A DNA stretch of 32,735 nucleotides from Spirochaetota bacterium (GTDB taxonomy: Bacteria > Spirochaetota > Spirochaetia > SZUA-6), in the NCBI GenBank assembly GCA_013151965.1, contig JAADHF010000019.1:1-32735 (forward strand). Direction: 5' to 3'. A program made the position numbers and the translations under genes. Under the pieces are notes generated by a model. That model saw only the letters and a list, made by a program, of their open reading frames with translations, ran no database searches and was not told where the DNA came from. This document shows positions 1 to 6,930 of the stretch, piece after piece (position 1 is the first letter of the stretch; every line of letters begins with the position of its first letter).

Positions 1-60
1 ATTTTATAAAAATATATTGACTGTTTAATAATTTAATAAAATATTAGTAGGAGGTTTATT

Positions 61-139
61 ATGGCTGGCTGAGCCGCAAGAACAGGGTTTTACATGCAGC
101 CGGATTCTTGGTAAAAAGGAGTCAGTACAAAATGAATGA
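61..139 (+). pseudogene. Possible tiny leader ORF before mrp, apparently frameshifted
   Basis: An excellent Shine-Dalgarno AGGAGG (49-54) sits six bases before ATG at 61, but this frame stops after three codons (Met-Ala-Gly-stop). The start region carries a 4-base tandem repeat, GCTG GCTG (64-71). Removing one copy would give a 24-residue ORF beginning Met-Ala-Glu-Pro-Gln and ending at TGA 137-139, overlapping the mrp start at 132. That arrangement would allow translational coupling to mrp. It may be a broken leader or small gene, a genuine three-codon leader peptide, or chance. A -35-like TTGACT lies at 17-22 without a convincing -10. Confidence 0.25.
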
Positions 140-932
140 TGCTTTTAAATCTGTAAAAATAAACGGCGAAAGTCAGGGAAATGAAAATATAAAGGAAAAG
201 ATTCTCGTCATGTCCGGAAAGGGCGGTGTCGGGAAAAGTACATTTGCAGCCAATCTTGCGTTTTCGCTTGCTTTAAGGAACAAAGAAGTCGGGCTCCTGG
301 ACATTGATATGCATGGGCCGAGTATTCCGAGAATATTAGGGCTTCTGGATGAAAAGGTGTACGGAGAAGAAGGCTCGATAGTACCTACAAAGTACAGGAA
401 GAATTTAAAGGTAATGTCCGTCGGCTTTTTTACGGAGGCGGATGATGCAATAATATGGCGGGGGCCTATGAAACACAATGTGATAAAACAGTTTATCAAT
501 GATGTGGTCTGGGATGAGCTCGACTATATGGTTATAGATTCACCCCCTGGTACGGGAGATGAGCCTCTCTCGATAGCACAGCTTTTAGGAAAAGGCACCA
601 AAGCCATAATAGTAACAACTCCTCAGGATCTTGCACTTGCCGATGTAAGAAAGTCGATAAATTTCTGCAAACAGATGTCGCTGGAGGTTTTGGGGGTTGT
701 GGAAAACATGAGCGGTTTCGTATGTCCTCACTGCGGTACATTGACCGAAATATTCAAATCCGGCGGCGGCAGGAGAATGGCTGAGGAGATGAATGTTCCT
801 TTTCTCGGAAAGATACCGATAGATCCGAAGGTCGTTGAATATTCGGATTCCGGCAGACCCTATATCGAGGCAGTGCGGGATTCTGAAACCGCAAAGGCAT
901 TGAATGAAATTATATCTAATCTTGATGTTTAA
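132..932 (+). CDS. mrp: Mrp/ApbC/NBP35-family P-loop ATPase, Fe-S cluster carrier
   Basis: The 266-residue product belongs to the Mrp/Nbp35 family, cytosolic scaffolds or carriers that bind a [4Fe-4S] cluster and pass it to apo-proteins. A deviant Walker A, GKGGVGKST, lies at residues 29-37 and an ATPase switch DSPPGTGDE near 136-144. The CPHC pair (C198, C201) is the cluster-bridging motif expected at the dimer interface. The N-terminal MIP18/DUF59 domain of longer Mrp proteins is absent, as in many short bacterial members. I chose ATG 132 because AAAGGAG (115-121) is well spaced from it; an upstream TTG at 108 would place that ribosome site inside the gene. It converges on the Rrf2-cysK operon only 11 bases away, which suits a shared Fe-S/cysteine theme. 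Confidence 0.92.
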   Translation: MNDAFKSVKINGESQGNENIKEKILVMSGKGGVGKSTFAANLAFSLALRNKEVGLLDIDMHGPSIPRILGLLDEKVYGEEGSIVPTKYRKNLKVMSVGFFTEADDAIIWRGPMKHNVIKQFINDVVWDELDYMVIDSPPGTGDEPLSIAQLLGKGTKAIIVTTPQDLALADVRKSINFCKQMSLEVLGVVENMSGFVCPHCGTLTEIFKSGGGRRMAEEMNVPFLGKIPIDPKVVEYSDSGRPYIEAVRDSETAKALNEIISNLDV

Positions 933-943
933 TTTATCTATTA

Positions 944-1402
944 TTAAATGTTAAAATCATGGCCGGATTTTAAACTGTCATAGTATTTTTTACCGTTTTT
1001 ATCGATAATATCCTGTAATGTCAGACTGGAGAGAAAATCCACGATTATATCCGCAAATTGTTTCCAGACCTTTGAAATTGTACATGTATCTTCCTTTTTG
1101 CACACTTCTTCCGCATTCGTATCGGTACATGGAACCGGAAATACATTTTCACCAACTGCATCGAGTATATCTTTTATGGAAATCTCGGAGGCTTTCTGAT
1201 TGAGTACAAAACCTCCGCCGGGTCCTCTCAGCGACCGTATCAGTCCGGCTTTCTTTAGTTTAAAGAAGATCTGCTCTAAGAATTCGGGTGATATTTCCTC
1301 TTCGGCGGATATTTTCTTTATGGAAACCGGTCTGTTCTTATAGGAAGATGCAAGGTTGAGGATTGCACGGACTCCGTATCTTCCTTTTGTTGTCAGCCTC
1401 AT
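944..1402 (-). CDS. Rrf2-family transcriptional regulator with IscR-like cysteines
   Basis: The 152-residue protein has the Rrf2 winged helix-turn-helix: N-terminal MRLTTKGRYGVRA, recognition region near residues 27-50, and the wing segment RGPGGGF at 59-65. Three cysteines at 92, 101 and 107 fall where IscR holds its [2Fe-2S] cluster (E. coli 92, 98, 104), so Fe-S sensing is plausible. Its start overlaps the cysK stop by four bases (ATGA), so it is translationally coupled to and co-transcribed with cysK. By context it could be a CymR-like repressor of cysteine metabolism, but CymR itself lacks the cysteines. IscR-like or cysteine-sensing role is open; the family assignment is firm. Confidence 0.9.
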   Translation of the reverse strand: MRLTTKGRYGVRAILNLASSYKNRPVSIKKISAEEEISPEFLEQIFFKLKKAGLIRSLRGPGGGFVLNQKASEISIKDILDAVGENVFPVPCTDTNAEEVCKKEDTCTISKVWKQFADIIVDFLSSLTLQDIIDKNGKKYYDSLKSGHDFNI

Positions 1403-2325
1403 TCCAATAACCCCGTACTGAGATATTTTTCTGCATTGTCAGGGAATACAACTACAATTAACTTCCCTTCGTTTTCTTTACGTCCGGCTACCTGAAGTGC
1501 AGCCCAGGCAGCAGCACCTGAAGAAACTCCTGCAAAAATTCCTTCCTGCCTGGCAAGCTGTTTTGAAGTTTCAAAGGCATCTTTATCACTTACAGTAATA
1601 ATTTCATCGATACAATTCATATTGAGTATGGAGGGAATAAAACCCGCACCGATACCCTGGATAGAATGTTTGCCCGCTTTGCCTCCGGATAGAACAGGTG
1701 AATTGGATGGTTCCACGGCAATAAATTTAATACTGTCCTTTTTCTTTTTTAAGAATTTGGAAACTCCTGTAATTGTTCCTCCCGTGCCGACACCGGCAAT
1801 AAAGATATCAACATCACCTGCGGAGTCCTCCCATATTTCCACACCTGTGGTCTTTTCATGCGCCTCGGGGTTGGACGGGTTGTTGAATTGCTGCGGCATA
1901 AACGCATCCGGATACTCCTCTATCAGCTCTTCGGCTTTTTCTATCGAAGCTTTCATCCCGCTTTCTCCTGGTGTTATAACAAGTTCCGCACCATATGCTT
2001 TTAGTATTTTTCTTCTTTCATGGCTCATTGTATCCGGCATCGTCAGAATAAGGCGATAACCGCGGACAGCGCAGATAAACGCAAGGCCTATACCTGTATT
2101 ACCGCTGGTTGGCTCGATAATCGTTGCGCCCTCTTTTAAAAAACCTCTCTTTTCGGCATCACGGATCATATTTAAAGCTATACGGTCTTTTAAACTCCCT
2201 CCCGGATTAAAGTATTCAATTTTAGCGGCTATTCTACCATACGAATTATCTGCAAAACGGTCGAGATATACAAGCGGGGTTTTGCCTACAAGTTCTGTTG
2301 AATCCCGGGCTATTCGTTTACGCAT
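1399..2325 (-). CDS. cysK: Cysteine synthase (O-acetylserine sulfhydrylase)
   Basis: The 308-residue PLP enzyme makes L-cysteine from O-acetylserine and sulfide in the cytoplasm. The PLP lysine is K46 in NPGGSLKDR, followed by the substrate-binding loop TSGNTG (about 74-79) and the phosphate-binding glycine loop GVGTGGTITG further on. Length fits the CysK/CysM family and no catalytic residue is missing. It is the first gene of a two-gene minus-strand operon with the Rrf2 regulator. A promoter and an operator-like dyad lie directly upstream. Cystathionine beta-synthase-type activity is less likely because there is no C-terminal regulatory domain. Confidence 0.95.
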   Translation of the reverse strand: MRKRIARDSTELVGKTPLVYLDRFADNSYGRIAAKIEYFNPGGSLKDRIALNMIRDAEKRGFLKEGATIIEPTSGNTGIGLAFICAVRGYRLILTMPDTMSHERRKILKAYGAELVITPGESGMKASIEKAEELIEEYPDAFMPQQFNNPSNPEAHEKTTGVEIWEDSAGDVDIFIAGVGTGGTITGVSKFLKKKKDSIKFIAVEPSNSPVLSGGKAGKHSIQGIGAGFIPSILNMNCIDEIITVSDKDAFETSKQLARQEGIFAGVSSGAAAWAALQVAGRKENEGKLIVVVFPDNAEKYLSTGLLE

Positions 2326-2354
2326 GACTATTCCTTGTATTCTATATTATAATT

Positions 2355-2397
2355 ATTACTTTAACTGTAATGTATCATTATACAAAATAAAAGTCAA
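2355..2397 (-). promoter_or_regulatory. cysK promoter with overlapping 17-bp dyad
   Basis: On the minus strand TTGACT (2392-2397) and TACATT (2369-2374) are separated by exactly 17 bases, a good sigma-70-type promoter 44 bases before the cysK start. A dyad ATTAC-N7-GTAAT occupies 2355-2371, overlapping the -10 and the likely transcription start. That position is typical of repression, and the co-transcribed Rrf2 protein is the obvious candidate to bind it. AT-richness makes chance dyads common here. The rest of the 2326-2511 gap holds a short CCGGG-TTAT-CCCGG hairpin (about 2453-2466) and a GTAATTATTAC palindrome (about 2477-2487) before the MATE gene. Confidence 0.5.
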
Positions 2398-2511
2398 ACC
2401 GTTTTAAATATCAATTACAAAGTAAATTCCCTGTAAAATGTTAAGCTGCAGTCCGGGTTATCCCGGGAATCAGGTTGTAATTATTACTATTATCGATATT
2501 ATACGTAATTA

Positions 2512-3864
2512 ATGTTCCTGAAAAATATTAAAAGGATTGTTATTCTCGGTGTGCCTCTGTTTGCGGGCTCATTTACCAATTATCTTCTCCAGCTTGCAGA
2601 TACGATAATGGTAGGCAGGCTGGGTACTGAACAGCTTGCCGCAATAGCAATTGCCGGAATGCTCAGCGGCATCTTTTTTGTCCTCGTATGGCCTATTGCT
2701 GTTGGGACTCAGGCAATAACATCGAGAAGATTCGGAAAACAGACATTAAATTCCGGCCTTATTACCGGAACCGGGGCTGTTCTTTTTCCGTCGTTCATAG
2801 CTGCTCTTGTTTTCGGTTTTATTTCTTTCTTTGTTTCATTGTTTTCGCGTAATCTGCTCGGTCTCCTGTTAAAGGATAAAAAACTCATTGAGTTTGCACT
2901 TTCTTATATCTATATACTGCGATGGGTTCTCCCCGTAGTTGGTTTGTATGCATCCGTAAGAGGATTTCTTGCTGCCATCAATAAAACCGGCGTAATAATG
3001 ATAGCTACTTTAGGTTCCAATATTGTGAACATCTTCTTAGACTATATCTTGATATTCGGTAAATTCGGTTTCCCCGCGATGGGTATCCGCGGTGCCGCTT
3101 TGGGCACAATTCTTGCGCAGAGCCTGGGTTTTATATATCTCATAATATATATGCTTCTTTCTCCGGCTATAATGAAGTACGGATGGATGAGAGCAAAAAG
3201 AATAGATATGAACATAATCAGGGGAATAGTAAAATCATCCGTTCCGGTTATGATTCAGAACTTTGTTGCACTTCTCATTTTTCTTATCTATGAATCTGTC
3301 ATAGGTAATATCGGAACTGTTTTTTTAGCAGCGACACATATTGTATTTTCTGTTTTCAGAATAAATAAAACAGTTGTATCAGGTTTTGCTCAAGGCGGGT
3401 CAATTCTTGTCGGGAACTCACTCGGCAGAAGCGAAAGGGACAAGGCGGTCGAATATTCTGCAGCCTGTGAATTTATTGCCTTTATCATAGGCGTTTTAGC
3501 AGTTCTTTCTGCGGCACTTATACCCGGTTTTATTGTAAAATTATTCAATAATAATCCTGCTACAATAATTACAGGCATAAGAGCTTTAAGATTCTTTGCC
3601 CTGTTTTTCTTTGCGGAGATAATGGGATATTCATTCGAAATAATTTTTACCCATAACGGCTGGGGAAGGTTCGTTCTCTTTTCTGAATTTACAACAAATG
3701 TTATCTTTATTCTCGGGGTTACTCTGCTTCTTATAAAGGTATTCAATTTGGGTATATACGGAGCATGGGCGGGGTTCGCTCTTTATCAGGTTTTTCATGC
3801 ATCGATACTGACGGCCGGTTTTTTTTCGAAAAGATGGCTTGATATCAGGGTGGAGCATGAATAG
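2512..3864 (+). CDS. MATE-family multidrug/cation efflux transporter
   Basis: The 450-residue integral membrane protein has about 12 hydrophobic segments arranged as two homologous MatE halves (roughly residues 14-175 and 240-400). The first half contains the family's QLADTIMVGRLGTE and GTQAITSRRFG segments, and the second half begins with VPVMIQNF. MATE proteins export cationic drugs or metabolites using a Na+ or H+ gradient across the inner membrane. The substrate cannot be read from sequence. The start at 2512 has no clear ribosome-binding site; it is kept because the first membrane helix begins within 15 residues of it. The gene stands alone between the divergent cysK and the nitroreductase. 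Confidence 0.9.
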   Translation: MFLKNIKRIVILGVPLFAGSFTNYLLQLADTIMVGRLGTEQLAAIAIAGMLSGIFFVLVWPIAVGTQAITSRRFGKQTLNSGLITGTGAVLFPSFIAALVFGFISFFVSLFSRNLLGLLLKDKKLIEFALSYIYILRWVLPVVGLYASVRGFLAAINKTGVIMIATLGSNIVNIFLDYILIFGKFGFPAMGIRGAALGTILAQSLGFIYLIIYMLLSPAIMKYGWMRAKRIDMNIIRGIVKSSVPVMIQNFVALLIFLIYESVIGNIGTVFLAATHIVFSVFRINKTVVSGFAQGGSILVGNSLGRSERDKAVEYSAACEFIAFIIGVLAVLSAALIPGFIVKLFNNNPATIITGIRALRFFALFFFAEIMGYSFEIIFTHNGWGRFVLFSEFTTNVIFILGVTLLLIKVFNLGIYGAWAGFALYQVFHASILTAGFFSKRWLDIRVEHE

Positions 3865-3912
3865 TAAACAATGATTGTAAAATTAAGAATAATATTAAGG
3901 AGGATGTAAAGA

Positions 3913-4422
3913 ATGGAGATTTATGAGGCAATCAGAACAAGAAAAAGTGTTCGTTCGTATCTTAAACAAGGGGTTGATAAGGATAAACTGATAAGAATTC
4001 TGCAGGCTGCACAGCTTGCCCCTTCTGCAAGCAACAGGCAGGAGTGGAGATTTGTTGTAATAACAGAGGAAGGGACAAGAAGAAAGCTTGCCGAAGCAGC
4101 GGGCCAGCGGTTTTTGGCAGCGGCTCCCGTAATTATTATCTGCTGTGCGGAAACAGACCGCCATGTGATGCAATGCGGCCAGTTATGTTATCCGATAGAT
4201 GTTGCAATTGCAATCGACCATATTACATTAGCTGCCGTGTCCGAAGGACTCGGCACATGCTGGATAGGGGCTTTCGATGCGGAAAAGACAAGAGAAATTG
4301 CAGGTATTCCCGGACATATAGAAATTGTAGAACTGCTTACGTTAGGGTATCCTGTAGATTCCTCTCCCCGTGAAAAGCATCGTTTGCAGCTCGAAGAGAT
4401 CGTTCATTATGAAAAATGGTAG
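3913..4422 (+). CDS. Nitroreductase-family FMN oxidoreductase
   Basis: The 169-residue protein has the nitroreductase fold signature: N-terminal MEIYEAIRTRKSVRSY, whose Arg-Lys-Ser-x-Arg contacts FMN phosphate, APSASNRQEWRF around residues 36-47, and the late GLGTCWIGAF segment. The family uses FMN and NAD(P)H to reduce nitro compounds, quinones or flavins. Physiological substrates are rarely known, and none is indicated here. AGGAGG (about 3899-3904) sets the start. Its last 14 bases overlap the start of the next gene in another frame, implying translational coupling to that unrecognised protein. At 169 residues it is one of the short, single-domain members. Confidence 0.9.
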   Translation: MEIYEAIRTRKSVRSYLKQGVDKDKLIRILQAAQLAPSASNRQEWRFVVITEEGTRRKLAEAAGQRFLAAAPVIIICCAETDRHVMQCGQLCYPIDVAIAIDHITLAAVSEGLGTCWIGAFDAEKTREIAGIPGHIEIVELLTLGYPVDSSPREKHRLQLEEIVHYEKW

Positions 4423-5389
4423 CTGCAGAGAGGATGAAGGAGAGGGAACAGGCAATCTGCGTAAGCCGAGCATTCTTATTCCATACCCGGGTCCTTTCTG
4501 GAAGAATAATTCTCAGGATATTATAATATATTTACGGCCGGAGACAAACGGAGTACAGGTGGAGAGTACTCTTTTTAAGGTTATCCGGAACAACAGTGAG
4601 TATAAAAAAAACATAAAGATTGTCTACCTTGCAAATCTTCCCGGAGATTTTATTATTGCAAACAAGATAGTGGAGAAGCATTATTCTATTAAACTGTTCT
4701 TTACAGTCGGCGGGAAAGCTGCTTTTACTCCGTATATGAGGGATTCTTTTGAACGTTATTTTAAAGTTTCCTTTAAGGCTGCACCTATTGTAGGGGCTTT
4801 CGAAGCTCTGGATATCCTCAAAATGAGTTATGATGAACTATTTAATATCTGGGTCCCCGGATGTGATGTTTTTAATGTCAACGGGCAGACAATAAAAAAG
4901 TTTAAGGGTCTTTATATTGTAAATTATGATATTCCTGCTATTTTACATAAGAACAACTATAAAACCGATATTGCCGTTATGATATTCCGTTCCACCCTTA
5001 AGAGTTCTGTTTTTCATGGAATGATTTTAGAAATGGCTGAGGAATTCAGCAGGGAAAATATTCTTGATCCTTCGAAACCGGTAGAAAGGGTATTTCACTA
5101 CTCTAAAAGTCCCTATGAGCAGATACTGGACAGCCTCGGATATATATACAGCTCTGAAAATGAGCATATTAAATATGAGGATATCAGTTTTTTTAACTAC
5201 CTTCTCTTTATGGGGTTAAAAAAGACAGATGTGCTGGATATTATACACCATCCTGTTATGCACTTTAAGAAGGGAAAACTTATTGCAGAGGAGAATATCT
5301 TTATATACTCGGAAGATATGGATTATGAAAATGCTTACCTCTGTCTCTCGTCCGTTGTTTCGCAGCCGCTTTTAGTATACCGGAAGTAA
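4409..5389 (+). CDS. Conserved-looking protein of unknown function
   Basis: I do not recognise this 326-residue protein. It has no signal peptide, no obvious membrane helix and no P-loop. It reads as a globular alpha/beta protein with a motif-like LRPETNGVQVEST segment near residue 43 and a late IIHHPVMHFKKGK stretch with two adjacent histidines. The ATG at 4409 lies inside the nitroreductase gene (14-base overlap). An earlier in-frame ATG at 4370 would give a longer overlap without a better ribosome site. Tight coupling suggests a linked function, perhaps a partner or substrate-handling protein, but that is inference. It converges on the sigma-54 activator gene with an 18-base gap and no visible terminator. 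Confidence 0.7.
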   Translation: MKNGSCREDEGEGTGNLRKPSILIPYPGPFWKNNSQDIIIYLRPETNGVQVESTLFKVIRNNSEYKKNIKIVYLANLPGDFIIANKIVEKHYSIKLFFTVGGKAAFTPYMRDSFERYFKVSFKAAPIVGAFEALDILKMSYDELFNIWVPGCDVFNVNGQTIKKFKGLYIVNYDIPAILHKNNYKTDIAVMIFRSTLKSSVFHGMILEMAEEFSRENILDPSKPVERVFHYSKSPYEQILDSLGYIYSSENEHIKYEDISFFNYLLFMGLKKTDVLDIIHHPVMHFKKGKLIAEENIFIYSEDMDYENAYLCLSSVVSQPLLVYRK

Positions 5390-5407
5390 GAGGAATTTGA
5401 TTGCTGT

Positions 5408-6730
5408 TTATGCCTTATTTTCCGGAATATTATACTTTTTAATTTTTCTTCTTAAAGTGTTTTTATCGATGTGAAGTTCACGTGCCGTTGCAAGTTTCTT
5501 AAAATTATTCCTCTGCAATGCCCTGATAACCGCCCTTTTTTCTATTTCTTCGAGACTTAACGGGATATTACCGGTTCCCGCATCATTAAGAATAAAATTC
5601 CTTATCTTTACCGGAAGGTGCTCCTTTTCTATAAGGGGGCAGTCGCACAGGACAAAGGCATATTCAATTGAATTTTCCAGTTCCCTTATATTACCGGGCC
5701 AGTTGTACTGCACAAGGAGACTTAAGGCCTTCTGTGATATTCCCCGGATTTTACTCTTATAAATTGTGTTAAAATGATGAATAAAGTTATCAATTATCAG
5801 AGGGATATCTTCTTTCCTTTCCCGCAGCGGAGGAATTCTTATTGGTACGATGTTTATTCTGTAGAAAAGGTCTTCGCGGAAATTCCCCGTCTTTACTTCT
5901 TCTTCCAGGTTTTTATTTGTTGCCGCAATAATTCTTGCATCTGCTTTTTTAGTAATAATCGAACCCAGAGGCTCGTATGTTTTTTCCTGCAGAACTCTTA
6001 AAAGTTTTACCTGCAAGGGTCTGGGCATATCTCCTATTTCGTCTAAAAACAGGGTCCCGCCCTTCGCAGCGTCGAACCTGCCCGGTTTGTCGTTTACGGC
6101 ATCTGTAAATGCTCCTTTTTTATACCCGAAAAGTTCCGATTCTAAAAGATTTTCCGGCAGTGCACCGCAGTTTACCGCAATAAAGGGTTTTTCTTTTCTT
6201 AAACTTAGGTTATGAATAGCTCTGGCGGCCAGTTCTTTTCCCGTGCCGCTTTCACCCTGGATGAGTACTGTGGCATTGGTCCGGGCAACCTGCCTGATAA
6301 TGTTGAATACCTGCTGCATAAAATGATTCTTGCTGATTAATTCTCCGATCCTGTACTTTTTATTTAGTTCTTTTCGTAATTCCATTTCCATGGATAAATC
6401 CCGGAAAGTCTCCGCACCGCCTAATATTGCGCCTTTACTGTCTTTAAGAAGTGCAGTACTGATGCTTACCGGAATTTTAATTCCGTCAGAGCGTAAAATA
6501 TTTATGGAACGATTTATTATTGGTCTGCCTGTTGTCATGGTTTTTTTTAACACACAGCCGGATTCACAGACATCGGACCTGAAAACTTCATAGCATGTTT
6601 TCCCTATTGCATCTTTTTTTGCTGTACCGGTAATAGTTTCTGCGGCTCTGTTAAACGATGTGATGCGCCAGTTATTATCCACAGTAAAAACACCGTCAGC
6701 TATACTGTCTAAAATAGTATTGTCGTTCAT
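5408..6730 (-). CDS. PAS-domain sigma-54-dependent transcriptional activator
   Basis: The 440-residue protein has an N-terminal PAS sensor (about 1-115), an AAA+ sigma-54 interaction domain (about 130-370) and a Fis-type HTH (about 400-435). Walker A is GESGTGKE (159-166) and Walker B is [10 protein letters not shown] (224-233). The sigma-54-contacting loop reads GAFTDA (206-211) instead of GAFTGA, a variant I believe occurs naturally in other activators. The PAS domain holds a Cys cluster (C46, C55, C59) in the pattern CYEVF-x3-VCESGC, suggesting a metal, Fe-S or redox ligand. Such proteins bind upstream DNA and open sigma-54 promoters. I saw no convincing -24/-12 site in the window, so the target is unknown. 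No strong ribosome-binding site precedes the ATG. Confidence 0.93.
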   Translation of the reverse strand: MNDNTILDSIADGVFTVDNNWRITSFNRAAETITGTAKKDAIGKTCYEVFRSDVCESGCVLKKTMTTGRPIINRSINILRSDGIKIPVSISTALLKDSKGAILGGAETFRDLSMEMELRKELNKKYRIGELISKNHFMQQVFNIIRQVARTNATVLIQGESGTGKELAARAIHNLSLRKEKPFIAVNCGALPENLLESELFGYKKGAFTDAVNDKPGRFDAAKGGTLFLDEIGDMPRPLQVKLLRVLQEKTYEPLGSIITKKADARIIAATNKNLEEEVKTGNFREDLFYRINIVPIRIPPLRERKEDIPLIIDNFIHHFNTIYKSKIRGISQKALSLLVQYNWPGNIRELENSIEYAFVLCDCPLIEKEHLPVKIRNFILNDAGTGNIPLSLEEIEKRAVIRALQRNNFKKLATARELHIDKNTLRRKIKKYNIPENKA

Positions 6731-6797
6731 TGTAATATAGTAAAGATTAGTAAGAGAACCGTTATGCAGTCAAGCTAAATCTTTTTCCGGTATTCTA

Positions 6798-6828
6798 CGG
6801 CACAGCACTTTAAGGACCTGTCGTGCCG
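6798..6828. repeat. Inverted repeat CGGCAC/GTGCCG in the divergent intergenic region
   Basis: CGGCAC (6798-6803) and GTGCCG (6823-6828) are perfect 6-bp arms around a 19-base spacer. TCCGG at 6786-6790 can alternatively pair with CCGGA at 6826-6830. The repeat lies between the divergently transcribed sigma-54 activator and gltX. It could be an activator binding site or part of a folded transcript. No tRNA or T-box signature is present. Confidence 0.35.
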
Positions 6829-6844
6829 GAGTCTGTTGTGAAAG

Positions 6845-6892
6845 TATATTCATGAGTTCAACCTTGACCCGTCAGTAAGGCATGAATATAAT
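6845..6892 (+). promoter_or_regulatory. gltX promoter flanked by a 10-bp perfect inverted repeat
   Basis: TTGACC (6864-6869), a 17-base spacer and TATAAT (6887-6892) form a near-consensus promoter reading toward gltX. TATATTCATG (6845-6854) and CATGAATATA (6881-6890) are perfect 10-bp inverted arms. The left arm lies upstream of the -35, and the right arm overlaps the spacer and -10. This placement resembles a two-site operator that could loop or block polymerase. Alternatively it could shape a stem with the nested CCTT/AAGG pair (6862-6865 and 6877-6880). Confidence 0.6.
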
Positions 6893-6930
6893 CAGCCTAT
6901 CGATAAAATCAGAGAGGGAGAATAGCTAAA

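Noticed and set aside
61-114. Selenocysteine reading of TGA 70-72 before mrp
   Set aside because: No SECIS-like hairpin is evident directly after the TGA, and the 4-base duplication explains the frame better.
1622-2059. A 145-codon open frame on the plus strand opposite cysK
   Set aside because: It is antisense to a complete, strongly conserved cysK and its translation has no recognisable motif.
6781-6930. T-box, tRNA or other known leader RNA before gltX
   Set aside because: A GTTCAA-like stretch and stems are present, but no T-box core, acceptor stem or CCA-like arrangement could be assembled; the repeats sit at promoter positions.
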